Origin: Pontibacter diazotrophicus
GTDB lineage: Bacteria; Bacteroidota; Bacteroidia; Cytophagales; Hymenobacteraceae
Assembly: GCF_003367245.1 (NCBI RefSeq)
Contig: NZ_QRGR01000018.1
Coordinates: 1-64,000 of the forward strand
Length of the DNA stretch: 64,000 nucleotides
Direction: 5' to 3'
This document shows positions 8,781 to 17,703 of this stretch, piece by piece. Position numbers and translations under genes: made by a program. Every line of letters begins with the position of its first letter. The stretch's first letter is position 1. A model generated the notes under the pieces. That model was not told the DNA's origin. It searched no databases and saw nothing but the letters and a program-made list of their open reading frames with translations.

Positions 8781-9704
8781 CTACTGCTCTATTGTGGTGA
8801 ATTTCACCAGGTTCACAAACTGTTGCACACGGGCATCAATCTCCTCCTGTATCAGGTTTTTCAGGCGCTCTGTACCAAACTTTTCCACACAGAACGAAGC
8901 CAGTGCCGAACCATAGATAACAGCCCGCTTCATGTTCTCGAAGCTGGTGTCGTTGGTGCTGGCAATATAACCGATGAAGCCACCTGCAAAGGTATCACCG
9001 GCGCCGGTTGGGTCAAACACTTCCTCTAAAGGCAGGGCTGGCGCAAAGAACACTTTGTCCTCGTTGAACAACAGCGCACCGTGCTCCCCTTTTTTGATGA
9101 TAAGGAACTTCGGCCCCATCGCCATGATTACTTTAGCTGCTTTCACTAAAGAGTACTCTCCGCTTAACTGGCGCGCCTCTTCATCATTGATAGAAAGCAC
9201 GTCCACCAGTGCTATTGTCTCTTTCAGCGCATCCAGGGCAATGTCCATCCAGAAGTTCATAGTGTCCATCACCACCAGCTTCGGGCGCACGTTCAGTCGC
9301 TCGATTACAGTGCGCTGCACCTGCGGCGCCAGGTTGCCCAGCATCAGGTATTCGCAGCCCTGGTAACTCTCCGGAATAATCGGGTCGAAGTCGCCCAGCA
9401 CGTTCAGCTCTGTCACCAGTGTTTCGCGGCTGTTCATATCATTAAAATAGCGGCCAGACCAGAAGAAAGACTTCTCATTCTCCTTTACCTGCACCCCTTC
9501 GGTGCTGATGTTGCGCTGGTGCATCAGTTTGATGTGGTCCTGGTCAAAGTCACCGCCCACTACGGATACCACATTCACGGGCTCCACGAAATAAGAAGCC
9601 GACAAAGAGATATACGTGGCCGCACCACCTACAATTTTATCTGTTTTTCCGAAGGGTGTCTCCAGCGCATCAAACGCCATCGAACCGACTACTGTTAAGC
9701 TCAT
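8781..9704 (-). CDS. PfkB family carbohydrate or nucleoside kinase
   Basis: A 307-residue ribokinase-fold kinase. The C-terminal signature DPTGAGDTFAGGFIGY carries the anion hole and the catalytic Asp (GAGD). The N-terminus (SLTVVGSMAFDALETPFG) and the di-glycine substrate region GGAATYISLSASYF fit the PfkB family. The family phosphorylates sugars, nucleosides or sugar phosphates with ATP, and the substrate here is not evident. It is a cytoplasmic, single-gene unit with its own terminator. An AT-rich repeat (9710-9815) lies just upstream. Confidence 0.9.
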   Translation of the reverse strand: MSLTVVGSMAFDALETPFGKTDKIVGGAATYISLSASYFVEPVNVVSVVGGDFDQDHIKLMHQRNISTEGVQVKENEKSFFWSGRYFNDMNSRETLVTELNVLGDFDPIIPESYQGCEYLMLGNLAPQVQRTVIERLNVRPKLVVMDTMNFWMDIALDALKETIALVDVLSINDEEARQLSGEYSLVKAAKVIMAMGPKFLIIKKGEHGALLFNEDKVFFAPALPLEEVFDPTGAGDTFAGGFIGYIASTNDTSFENMKRAVIYGSALASFCVEKFGTERLKNLIQEEIDARVQQFVNLVKFTTIEQ

Positions 9705-9709
9705 ATTTT

Positions 9710-9815
9710 TTAATTGTTGATTTGTTGATTGCCTAATTGTCTAATTGTTGAATGGCTTGTTGATTCATACTTGAAACCAACAATTTAACCATAAAGCAAT
9801 TTAACCATTAAAATA
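9710..9815. repeat. AT-rich ATTGTTGA-type repeat tract
   Basis: Imperfect repeats of TTGTTGATTTGTTGATT and TAATTGTCTAATTGTTGAA, with reverse-strand versions (AACAATTTAACC, GCAATTTAACC) at 9780-9805. Similar tracts appear near 47620-47730 and weakly near 56600, so it is a dispersed sequence type in this genome. No coding potential is seen. Confidence 0.6.
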
Positions 9816-9847
9816 AAAAAAGCCCTTGAAGCTGGCTTCAAGGGCTT
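9814..9847 (-). terminator. terminator of tRNA-His
   Basis: A 13-bp stem (9820-9832 with 9835-9847, a few central bases forming the loop), followed on the minus strand by a T-run. It lies just 3 bp beyond the tRNA 3' end, completing a one-gene transcription unit. Confidence 0.85.
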
Positions 9848-9849
9848 GG

Positions 9850-9924
9850 GGTGGAAGATGGGGCTCGAACCCACGACCCCCAGAATCACAATCTGGTGCT
9901 CTAACCGACTGAGCTACAACCACC
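9850..9924 (-). tRNA. tRNA-His (anticodon GTG)
   Basis: The minus strand folds as a tRNA: D arm GCTC/GAGC, anticodon arm CCAGA-TTGTGAT-TCTGG with anticodon GTG, T arm GTGGG-TTCGAGC-CCCAT. A genomic G at 9924 can serve as G-1 opposite the discriminator C (9850), the hallmark of tRNA-His. CCA is not encoded as such. The acceptor stem has two adjacent U-U oppositions (positions 5-68 and 6-67), which is odd. It has its own promoter and terminator. Confidence 0.95.
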
Positions 9925-9942
9925 GTGTCTCGTTTGAGTGTG

Positions 9943-9972
9943 CAAATATACAGAGGAAATGACATTATGCAA
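9943..9972 (-). promoter_or_regulatory. tRNA-His promoter
   Basis: Minus strand: TTG (9970-9972), 19 nt, TATATTTG (9943-9950). This is a full consensus match, with transcription expected to start about 12 nt before the tRNA. Confidence 0.82.
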
Positions 9973-10078
9973 TAATCTGCCGCATTTTTTTACCTCTAAA
10001 ATCAGCACAAAAAGCTAAGCCACTACAAATCAGAAATATATTTAAAATGAATATTTATCTGCTTACCTGCTCCGATTT

Positions 10079-11413
10079 CTACCTGTCGAATAACAAACGC
10101 TCCCCTCTCCTGCTCTCATCAAAGGCACCGTTGGCAAAGGCCAGGTGCCCTGACACAAAGGTATGGGTAATGGTGCTATGGAAGGTATGGTTCTCGAATG
10201 GGGACCAGTTGCACTGATAATGTATGTTGTCTTTGCTAACGGTATAGGGTTTGTTTAAGCCGACAAGCACCAGGTCGGCCCAGTAGCCTTCTCTTATATA
10301 ACCGCGCTCCCGCACATTAAACAGTATGGCCGGGGCATGGCACATTTTCTCCACTACTTTCTCCAGCGTCAGCTTGCCCTCCCGCACAAACTCCAGCATC
10401 ATCTGCAGCGAGTGCTGCACCAAAGGCACGCCTGAGGGTGCTTTCTTGTAGGTGCCCTGCTTCTCCTCCCAGGTATGCGGTGCATGGTCTGTGGCAATAA
10501 TGTCCAGCTTATTGTCCAGCAGCCCCTGGAGCAGCGTTTTTTTGTGCCGTGCCTCTTTTATAGCGGGGTTACATTTTATCTGTGCCCCTAAGGTATCATA
10601 GTCTTCTTTGTCGAACCACATGTGGTGCACGCATAGCTCTGCCGTAATGCGCTTCTGCTCCAGCGGAATATCATTGCGGAACAGCTTCAGTTCTTCTTCG
10701 GTGGAAATATGCAGGATGTGCAGGCGTGTATTGTGCTTCTCGGCAAGCTTCACGGCCATAAAAGAAGATTTAAAGCAGGCCGCTTCATTTCTGATTTCGG
10801 GATGGCACTTTACAGGTATATCGTCCCCATACTTCTCTTCATAAAGCGCCATGTTATCGCGGATGATCTGCTCGTCTTCGCAATGTACCGCTATAGGCAG
10901 TTTGGCTTTAGAAAAAATCTGCTCCAGCGTCTCCACATTATCTACCAGCATGTTGCCTGTAGAGGATCCCATAAATATCTTGATGCCGCACACCGTGTTC
11001 GGGTTTGTCAGCAGCACCTCAGACAGGTTATCGTTGGTGGCACCCATAAAGAAGGAGTAATTCGCCAGTGAGGTTTCAGCGGCTATGTTGTACTTATCCT
11101 CCAGCAGTTCCTGCGTTACGGCATTGGGAACAGTATTGGGCATCTCCATAAACGAGGTAACACCGCCTGCCACAGCCGCTCTTGCCTCAGAGCCTATAGT
11201 TGCCTTATGGGTCAGGCCTGGTTCCCGGAAGTGCACCTGATCATCGATAATGCCTGGCAGCAAATGTAGCCCGGTGGCATCAATGGTTTCATCGGCTTCG
11301 GCTGTTATGTTCTGGCCTATCTGCGCAATGCGTCCGTCTATAATTAATACATCGGAAGTGATTGTACTTCCCTCGTTTACAAGCTGTGCGTTCTTTATAA
11401 GCGTACTTTTCAT
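10079..11413 (-). CDS. pyrC: dihydroorotase
   Basis: About 444 residues, an amidohydrolase of the class I dihydroorotase type that closes carbamoyl-aspartate to dihydroorotate in pyrimidine synthesis. It shows the metal-site motif DDQVHFREPG (where many members have DxHxH, so here it reads D-Q-V-H), CEDEQIIRDN, LHILHIST and the late Asp in IATDHAPHTWEEKQ. The frame could begin at 11482, but the added residues are hydrophobic and unlike the family; MKSTLIKNAQLVNEG at 11413 is the natural start. Allantoinase or hydantoinase activity is less likely given the overall match. Confidence 0.9.
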   Translation of the reverse strand: MKSTLIKNAQLVNEGSTITSDVLIIDGRIAQIGQNITAEADETIDATGLHLLPGIIDDQVHFREPGLTHKATIGSEARAAVAGGVTSFMEMPNTVPNAVTQELLEDKYNIAAETSLANYSFFMGATNDNLSEVLLTNPNTVCGIKIFMGSSTGNMLVDNVETLEQIFSKAKLPIAVHCEDEQIIRDNMALYEEKYGDDIPVKCHPEIRNEAACFKSSFMAVKLAEKHNTRLHILHISTEEELKLFRNDIPLEQKRITAELCVHHMWFDKEDYDTLGAQIKCNPAIKEARHKKTLLQGLLDNKLDIIATDHAPHTWEEKQGTYKKAPSGVPLVQHSLQMMLEFVREGKLTLEKVVEKMCHAPAILFNVRERGYIREGYWADLVLVGLNKPYTVSKDNIHYQCNWSPFENHTFHSTITHTFVSGHLAFANGAFDESRRGERLLFDR

Positions 11414-11577
11414 GAAGCTAAGATACGGGATGCTGCCCTTAATCAACAAAATAAAAGCAAATAAACAGAACGCTAGCTCCACTGGAGGGCTATAACAGCC
11501 GCAACCAACATACGCTCCGAAACAGATAAGCCAAAGCTATAGTAAACAAGCGGAAGCTTATTTGTATAAAATCAAAA

Positions 11578-12633
11578 ATGGACCGACACTTTTCCCTCCG
11601 GCAATTTAACCAGGTGCTACTGGCGCTGCTACTGTTTTTTGGAATTCTCTACTTAGCCAGGGATTTTATGGTGCCGGTTGCGATAGGTGGATTGTTCGCC
11701 ATGCTGCTCGCCCCCGCCTGCCGGAAGCTTGAGCAGTGGGGCATTCCCCGTATAGTGGCAGCCATCATCTGCGTGTTGGCCGTAGTTGTCCTGCTCGTCT
11801 TGTTGCTAATCGTGCTTATTGACCAATTAACTGCACTGGCATACGACCTGCCACGGCTTGACTACAAGCTCACAGAATTACTCGACGAGGCGCACAGATA
11901 TATAAAAGAGACCTTTGATGTTTCGCGGGAAAAACAAAACGAATATATACAGCAAAGCTTTAGGAGCACACTGCAGTACGCTGGCGTCTACCTCAGAAGC
12001 TTATTTCTTTTTGCAAGTTCCCTGGTGGTAAGCTTTATCATTGTGATGAGTTATACATTGCTGTTTTTGCTTTATAGGGGAAGGTTAAAAAGCTTTATCT
12101 CGCGCCTTACCGCCAACTACGATGCAAACGCACGTGAAATTGTAAGTAAAATCACAACTGTCGCCAGCTCCTATATATCGGGGGTTTTCCTTGTCGTTCT
12201 CATCCTAACAGCCATCAACACAGCCGGGCTGATGGTGATTGGCATAGACCACGCCCTGCTGTTTGGGCTGGTGGCTGGTCTCCTGAACATCATCCCGTAC
12301 CTCGGCTCTCTTGTGGGCAGCCTTATACCTGTTCTGTTTGCACTGCTAACCAAAGACTCGCTCTGGACGCCGCTGGTTGTAGCCATTTTCTTTCTGGTAG
12401 TGCAGCAAATAGAAAGTTATATTCTCACACCCAACATAACGGGTGCTAAGGTAAAGCTTAACCCGATGGCAACACTCATGGTCCTGCTGCTCGGAAGTGC
12501 CATATGGGGTATAGTGGGTATGATTTTGTTTGTCCCTTACCTGGGCATTGCGAAAGTTATTTTTGACAACATAAACCGGCTAAGGCCTTTTGGTTTTGTG
12601 CTCGGAAAGGATGAAGAAGAGGAACACAGCTGA
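11578..12633 (+). CDS. AI-2E family transporter (PerM-like)
   Basis: A 351-residue inner-membrane protein with about eight membrane segments: two pairs near the N-terminus (LLALLLFFGILYLARDF; IVAAIICVLAVVVLLVLLLIVLI), a soluble stretch of about residues 80-145, then five or so more. The signature region PYLGSLVGSLIPVLFAL and the end segment IWGIVGMILFVPYLGIAKVIF fit the AI-2E exporter / PerM family. Members export autoinducer-2 or sodium; the substrate here is unknown. It lies 79 bp upstream of the helicase gene, which has its own promoter. Confidence 0.9.
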   Translation: MDRHFSLRQFNQVLLALLLFFGILYLARDFMVPVAIGGLFAMLLAPACRKLEQWGIPRIVAAIICVLAVVVLLVLLLIVLIDQLTALAYDLPRLDYKLTELLDEAHRYIKETFDVSREKQNEYIQQSFRSTLQYAGVYLRSLFLFASSLVVSFIIVMSYTLLFLLYRGRLKSFISRLTANYDANAREIVSKITTVASSYISGVFLVVLILTAINTAGLMVIGIDHALLFGLVAGLLNIIPYLGSLVGSLIPVLFALLTKDSLWTPLVVAIFFLVVQQIESYILTPNITGAKVKLNPMATLMVLLLGSAIWGIVGMILFVPYLGIAKVIFDNINRLRPFGFVLGKDEEEEHS

Positions 12634-12650
12634 CCGATTCTGAACCTTCC

Positions 12651-12683
12651 TTGCCTCTCAGCCATTTAATTACCGTACCTTTG
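12651..12683 (+). promoter_or_regulatory. promoter of the DEAD-box helicase
   Basis: TTG (12651-12653), 22 nt, TACCTTTG (12676-12683), about 29 bp upstream of the ATG. The -7 box is a perfect match; the spacing is slightly long. Confidence 0.65.
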
Positions 12684-12712
12684 TAGATAAATAGAAAGTA
12701 ATTAGCACAACC

Positions 12713-14068
12713 ATGGCAGAAGAAGAAGCAGAAAAAGAAATAACCACATTTGAAGATTTTAAGCTAAACAAACAACTGCTGAATGCCATTGAGGATGCTG
12801 GTTACGAAAAGCCAACTCCCATACAGCAACAGGCAATTCCGTTTATTATGGCGGGTCAGGATATTCTGGGCATTGCCCAGACAGGCACAGGTAAAACCGC
12901 TGCCTACCTCCTGCCCCTCCTCATGAAGGTGAAATATGCGCAGGGTATGAACCCAAGGGCGGTTATTATAGCCCCCACCCGCGAACTTGCCATGCAGATA
13001 GAAGAAAGTATCGGGTTACTAGCCAAGTACACTGACCTGCGCTACACTGCCATCTATGGTGGGTTGGGTCCTAAAACGCAGATTGAGATCATCAATCAGG
13101 GACTCGACATTGTTGTAGCCACACCAAAGCGCCTGATGGAGCTTTACCTGAGAGGAGAGCTGATTCTGAAAGAGATGAAGACGCTGATACTGGATGAGGC
13201 TGACAAAATGATGGACATGGGCTTTATGCCGCAGATCCGCCAGATACTGGAGGTGATCCCGCGCAAGCGCCAGAATCTTTTGTTCTCGGCCACCATGCCA
13301 GATAAAGTAGTAGAGCTCTCAGAAGAGTTTCTGGAGTACCCGACACGTGTGGAGGTGACGCCGCAGGCTACCCCGGTAGAAACAGTGACCCAGGTGATGT
13401 ACCAGGTCCCGAACCTGCGTACTAAAATCGCTTTGCTCGAGCACCTGATTCAGGACACAGAAAAGCTGAACCGCGTCATCATTTTTACCAGGAGTAAGAA
13501 GAATGCAGAAAGCGTATCCAGATTTATAGAGCACCGGAACTATGGCGAGGTGCGGGCTATACACGGTAACAAGGGGCAGAACACCCGCATTAACTCCATG
13601 GAGGCATTTAAAGGAGGTGATGTACGCTTTTTAGTAGCTACCGATGTGGCAGCCCGGGGCATTGATGTGACCATGGTGAGCCACGTGATTAATTTCGACG
13701 TGCCGTTTGTGTACGAGGATTATGTGCACCGCATTGGCCGCACGGGCCGCGCAGAAAATGCAGGCGCCGCGATTACGTTTGCCAACGAAGCAGAGATGTA
13801 CCACATCCGTAAGATTGAGAAACTGATACGGATGCAGATTCCAGAGCTTCCTGTACCAGAAAAAGTAGAAGTGTTTGAAACGCCTTTTGAAGAGCAGCAG
13901 GAAATAGCAAAATCCATTGACCACCTGAAGCGCCAGGAGAACCCTGACTTTAAAGGTGCTTTCCATGAGAAAAAAGGCATTCCGAAGGGCAAGCCTAAAC
14001 CTAGCAAGGGAGATCCAAAGGCTTCTTTTTGGAAAAAGACGAAGAAGAAAGGGAGTAAGAAGCGGTAA
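12713..14068 (+). CDS. DEAD-box ATP-dependent RNA helicase (RhlE type)
   Basis: A 451-residue RNA helicase. All core motifs are visible in order: Q motif (GYEKPTPIQQQAIP), Walker A (AQTGTGKTAAYLLP), PTRELAMQ, GG, DEAD as LDEADKMMDMGF, SAT (FSATMP), and in the second domain IIFTRSKKNAE, VATDVAARGIDV and HRIGRTGRA. The lysine-rich C-terminal tail (about 400-451, ending KKTKKKGSKKR) is typical of RNA-binding extensions. It probably helps ribosome assembly or RNA turnover. It is followed by a terminator (14192-14222) and a dispersed repeat. Confidence 0.94.
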   Translation: MAEEEAEKEITTFEDFKLNKQLLNAIEDAGYEKPTPIQQQAIPFIMAGQDILGIAQTGTGKTAAYLLPLLMKVKYAQGMNPRAVIIAPTRELAMQIEESIGLLAKYTDLRYTAIYGGLGPKTQIEIINQGLDIVVATPKRLMELYLRGELILKEMKTLILDEADKMMDMGFMPQIRQILEVIPRKRQNLLFSATMPDKVVELSEEFLEYPTRVEVTPQATPVETVTQVMYQVPNLRTKIALLEHLIQDTEKLNRVIIFTRSKKNAESVSRFIEHRNYGEVRAIHGNKGQNTRINSMEAFKGGDVRFLVATDVAARGIDVTMVSHVINFDVPFVYEDYVHRIGRTGRAENAGAAITFANEAEMYHIRKIEKLIRMQIPELPVPEKVEVFETPFEEQQEIAKSIDHLKRQENPDFKGAFHEKKGIPKGKPKPSKGDPKASFWKKTKKKGSKKR

Positions 14069-14106
14069 TGAGAGTAGCATTAGCTCGCGAACGAAGTGAA
14101 GAAAAT

Positions 14107-14150
14107 CCCCCTCCTTGGACAAGGAGGGGCTAGGGGTGGTTGGACCCGGT
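14107..14150 (+). repeat. dispersed GC-rich repeat, copy 1
   Basis: CCCCTCCTTGGACAAGGAGG (a hairpin with a short loop) followed by GGCTAGGGGTGGTTGGACCCGG. Near-identical or inverted copies occur at 34231-34277, 34348-34388 and 34561-34603. It lies just after the helicase stop codon. Confidence 0.85.
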
Positions 14151-14191
14151 ACATAAAGATTGGGCACGAATTTGCTCCAGACGTCAACAAT

Positions 14192-14222
14192 AAAGGAGGC
14201 ATAACAGCCTCCTTTTCTTTTT
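14192..14222 (+). terminator. terminator of the helicase gene
   Basis: AAAGGAGGC-ATAACA-GCCTCCTTT, a 9-bp stem followed by TCTTTTTC. Confidence 0.8.
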
Positions 14223-14241
14223 CTAAACTAATTTATCAACA

Positions 14242-14694
14242 TCAAAGATACTCGGCCACCACATCACCGAATTCAAAAACCATCAAAGTTAGCGTGGCAC
14301 TCCAGAACACAGCGCTCCAGAGCATATGAATGAAAATAAGTTTTCGTGGAGCCCCCAGTAAAGCAGCCACAATGGTCCCGAAAATAGGTGTGAACAGAAG
14401 TGGTGTAAGAAAAGCAACGCCAGACACTCCGAAACGCGTCCATACCTGCACAATGCGACGGTTCTTCTTAGTGAAGCGGGGCTTCTGCTTTGCCCGTTGG
14501 CGCCTGGAATACCATTCAGACACTGCTTTGCCAACAACAGAGAAAACCACGACACTCGTCATCATACCTGCCACAGTCAATAGCACCGTCTCGAAGTAAG
14601 ACAGCCCCAGGGATATGCCTGTTAGTGGCCCCCAAAGGAACTTTACCATACTAACCAGGTACACAGAGAGGTATTTTAACAGGTTCACTAACAC
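14242..14694 (-). CDS. small multi-pass membrane protein, unknown function
   Basis: A 150-residue protein with four or so hydrophobic segments (FLWGPLTGISLGLSYF; VLLTVAGMMTSVVVFSVV; GVAFLTPLLFTPIFGTIVAALL; MLWSAVFWSATLTLMVF) and a very basic cytoplasmic-type loop in between (RRQRAKQKPRFTKKNRR). The layout is somewhat like the small multidrug-export or DedA-like groups, but I cannot assign it. It lies alone between the helicase terminator and upp, on the same strand as upp but about 170 bp downstream of it. Confidence 0.75.
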   Translation of the reverse strand: MLVNLLKYLSVYLVSMVKFLWGPLTGISLGLSYFETVLLTVAGMMTSVVVFSVVGKAVSEWYSRRQRAKQKPRFTKKNRRIVQVWTRFGVSGVAFLTPLLFTPIFGTIVAALLGAPRKLIFIHMLWSAVFWSATLTLMVFEFGDVVAEYL

Positions 14695-14866
14695 GTTTTG
14701 AAACTAAAATTGTTTTCTGAATTAACGCTCGCTCTACAATATTGTTTACATGCTTTTTACATATAAAATTCGCATACCGATTCTATCGAATTTTTAAGAT
14801 AATCTCCTAAAGCATAATGTTTTATGCGGGTTATAAATAACAGCTGGGTACTGGCAAAGGTTCAGG

Positions 14867-15523
14867 TTATATTTTAGGTCCGAAAGCCAGGTCACCCGCA
14901 TCACCGAGGCCGGGTACGATATAGGAACGTTCGTTCAGGTGATCGTCCAGGGCGCCTAACCAAAGTATGGCCTCCGGCATTTCCTGTTGTACATAAGCCA
15001 CTCCCTCCGGCGAGGCAATGGCTGCGGCAATATGCACCTGCTTCGGTTTGCCATGGCGTAGCATTCCTTTATAAGCCTTCACCAAAGAACGGCCTGTCGC
15101 CAGCATGGGGTCTGCCAGAATCAGGATCTTATCGTGCAGGTTGGTGGAGGCCAGGTACTCCATCATAATCTGCAATTCAGTATTCTCTTCCTCTACACGG
15201 TAAGCGCCTACAAATGTACTGTATGCCCTGTCGAAGTAGTTCAGCATGCCGTTATACAGCGGCAGGCCAGCCCGGAGAATTGTAGCCAGCACGGGTTGCT
15301 CCGCCAGCAGCATGGTTTGGGTATCCGCCAGCGGTGTGGTAAGCGTTGCAGGTTTATACAGCATCTTTTTGGAGATTTCATAAGCCAGCAACTCTCCTAA
15401 ACGTTCCAGGTTGCGCCGAAAGCGCATGCTGTCTCCATGCACTTTTACATCGCGCAACTCGGCTATAAAATGATTTGCTAACGAAGGTGTTTGCGTCAGA
15501 ATATGAATGTTGCTTTCTTCCAT
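14867..15523 (-). CDS. upp: uracil phosphoribosyltransferase
   Basis: A 218-residue salvage enzyme making UMP from uracil and PRPP. The PRPP motif is ILADPMLATGRSLVKA and the uracil-binding end GDAGDLAFG sits at the C-terminus, as in the family. QPVLATILRAGLPLYNGML is the conserved central part. Length is close to the usual ~208-210. A promoter-like pair (TTG-N21-TATCTTTA) lies at 15553-15584. Confidence 0.95.
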   Translation of the reverse strand: MEESNIHILTQTPSLANHFIAELRDVKVHGDSMRFRRNLERLGELLAYEISKKMLYKPATLTTPLADTQTMLLAEQPVLATILRAGLPLYNGMLNYFDRAYSTFVGAYRVEEENTELQIMMEYLASTNLHDKILILADPMLATGRSLVKAYKGMLRHGKPKQVHIAAAIASPEGVAYVQQEMPEAILWLGALDDHLNERSYIVPGLGDAGDLAFGPKI

Positions 15524-15552
15524 AAGAGGTACCGGAGCGTGTGTTGTTTGTT

Positions 15553-15584
15553 TAAAGATACGGAAGGCACGGGCATTCCACCAA
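15553..15584 (-). promoter_or_regulatory. putative upp promoter
   Basis: Minus strand: TTG (15582-15584), 21 nt, TATCTTTA (15553-15560). One mismatch from consensus in the -7 box. It lies 30 bp upstream of the upp start codon. Confidence 0.55.
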
Positions 15585-15789
15585 TATTGCAGTAAAGTTT
15601 CGCTATGCCAGTGCTCTAAACTGGGGCTGCCTCTTTACCTGCGAATGCACAGGAAAAGCAGCACAAGGCAATTCCTGGAGGTGAATATAGTCGCCACGGC
15701 ATAAAGTCAAGTTGTTATCTAACAAATTAGAGTACAAAACAGTACATTCGCTTTTCATTTAAAAAATTTCCCGAATAAGCTTTATGTTC

Positions 15790-17460
15790 ATGAAACGTGT
15801 ACTTTGTGCTTTAGGCCTGACACTTGCCGCTGGGTCTGCAGCACAGGCGCAGGATGTGTATGTGCCATATAATCAGGATGTGTACCATTGGATAGACCGT
15901 TACCAGATAAAGTACGGCGATCAGGTACCGCAGCTACAAACAGCCGTGCGGCCATACGGTCGCCAGGACGTAGCTGCCCTGGCGGAGGTTAGCGCCCGCA
16001 ATGCCACCACAGCCGTAGACCAGTTTAACACCCAATACCTGCTGAACGACAACTGGAACTATACGGATCAGGATGACAATGTCAGCAGGCGGCCAATCCT
16101 GAAATACTTCTACCAGAACAAAACGGACTTGTACCATTTCCAGAACGAGCATTTTACGGTGCGCGTAAATCCTGTACTGCACCTGGAGGCAGGCCTCGAC
16201 AACCAAACCGACGGCATGCGCTATATTAACACGCGTGGGGTGCAAATAGAAGGTACTATAGACGAGAAGTTCGGCTTTTACACCTTTATCGGAGAAAACC
16301 AGGCCCGCTTCCCCGGCTACGTCATGGACCGTATTCAACGCGACGGCGTAGTGCCGCATGAAGGGTTGTGGAAAAGATTCAAAGGTGATGGGTATGACTT
16401 TATTACGGCAAGAGGCTATCTGAACTACGCCCTTTCCAGGCATGTGGAAATACAACTGGGGCACGACCGCCATGTGATAGGAGACGGCTACCGCTCTTTG
16501 ATATATTCTGACTACGCTCCTCCTGCCTTTTTCCTGAAGCTGAACACTAGTGTATGGAAGCTGCATTATATGAACCTGTTCCAGGAGCTCACGGCAGACT
16601 ACACCCGTGGGAGAGGAGATATACTTTTTCCTAAAAAATACATGGCACTGCACCGCCTGGGCCTTAACGTAACCGACAATTTTAATGTCGGGCTGTTTGA
16701 GCAGGTCATATTTGCACGCGGCAAAGGCAGGTTTGAACTACAGTACCTGAACCCTGTCATCTTTTACAGAAGTGTAGAACAAAGCATCGGAAGCGAGGAC
16801 AATGCCATGCTCGGTGCCGACTTCCGTTGGAATATCAGAAACCGCGTACAGGTGTACGGCCAGTTAATGCTGGATGAGTTCCTGCTAAGTGAAGTTAGGG
16901 CAGGAAATGGCTGGTGGGCGAACAAACAGGCGGGCCAGATTGGCGCTAAATACATTGATGCTTTCGGCCTGAGCAACCTCGACCTGCAGGGAGAGGTAAA
17001 TATCATCCGCCCCTACACTTATCAGCACATGGACGAGTTCAGGAATTACCAGCATTACAAGCAGCCACTGGCACATCCGATCGGGGCTAACCTTTACGAG
17101 CTGATAGGAATTGTACGCTACCAGCCTATTCCGCGCCTGAACCTGACGGGCAAGGCCATTGCCACCCGCTACGGGCAGGATATTGTAACACCCTCTGACA
17201 CGCTAAACTATGGCGGTAATGTAAACCTGTCTTACCTTGACCGCGTTTCCGGCTTCGGCAATGAGATTGGCCAGGGCATTACGACTGACCAATTGTATCT
17301 TGATATGACGGCTACCTATCAGCTAAAGCACAACTTATTTCTGGACCTGAAACAGGTTATCCGCCGCTCTGATGCGGAAGTAGATGCTTTGGACCAGAAT
17401 ACCTTCTTCACCTCGTTCGCTCTCCGTTGGAATATTGCCCAACGGCTGCATGAGTTTTAG
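15790..17460 (+). CDS. RemB/Wzi-like outer-membrane beta-barrel protein
   Basis: A 556-residue exported protein with a signal peptide (MKRVLCALGLTLAAGSAAQA, cut near AQA-QD). The rest is beta-rich with repeated aromatic/alternating strands. The stretch QLGHDRHVIGDGYRSLIYSD followed by PPAFFLKLNTSVWKLHY resembles the gliding protein RemB and the capsule-assembly barrel Wzi. RemB of Flavobacterium johnsoniae is a surface protein of the gliding machinery, while Wzi binds capsule at the outer membrane; which applies here is open. The alternative start at 15784 adds two residues. It ends at a strong hairpin terminator. Confidence 0.7.
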   Translation: MKRVLCALGLTLAAGSAAQAQDVYVPYNQDVYHWIDRYQIKYGDQVPQLQTAVRPYGRQDVAALAEVSARNATTAVDQFNTQYLLNDNWNYTDQDDNVSRRPILKYFYQNKTDLYHFQNEHFTVRVNPVLHLEAGLDNQTDGMRYINTRGVQIEGTIDEKFGFYTFIGENQARFPGYVMDRIQRDGVVPHEGLWKRFKGDGYDFITARGYLNYALSRHVEIQLGHDRHVIGDGYRSLIYSDYAPPAFFLKLNTSVWKLHYMNLFQELTADYTRGRGDILFPKKYMALHRLGLNVTDNFNVGLFEQVIFARGKGRFELQYLNPVIFYRSVEQSIGSEDNAMLGADFRWNIRNRVQVYGQLMLDEFLLSEVRAGNGWWANKQAGQIGAKYIDAFGLSNLDLQGEVNIIRPYTYQHMDEFRNYQHYKQPLAHPIGANLYELIGIVRYQPIPRLNLTGKAIATRYGQDIVTPSDTLNYGGNVNLSYLDRVSGFGNEIGQGITTDQLYLDMTATYQLKHNLFLDLKQVIRRSDAEVDALDQNTFFTSFALRWNIAQRLHEF

Positions 17461-17477
17461 GAGCATAGTGATACCTA

Positions 17478-17525
17478 TATACATACAAAAGGCAGAGAGG
17501 AGACTTTCTGCCTTTTGTATGTATA
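17478..17525 (+). terminator. terminator of the RemB/Wzi-like gene
   Basis: Perfect 19-bp arms (17478-17496 and 17507-17525) with a 10-nt loop, 18 bp after the stop. The descending arm contains CCTTTTGTATG, so the U-rich part is inside the stem. Confidence 0.75.
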
Positions 17526-17703
17526 CTCTTTCTATCTATTAATAAGTATCTTTGCGGCGGCGAGGGAAGCATACGACAGCCTTTTGCCAATGTATAGTTA
17601 TCTTAAAACCAAAGTTTAACACCAGCAGGTGTTGCTACAGAGGTTGCCCGTCTGCAGGAAAGACATTGCGCAGAAGCCGCGACAGGCAACACCCCATACC
17701 AGC

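Noticed and set aside
14096..14329. 77-residue frame after the helicase
   Set aside because: It runs through a dispersed repeat and the helicase terminator, so it is not a gene.
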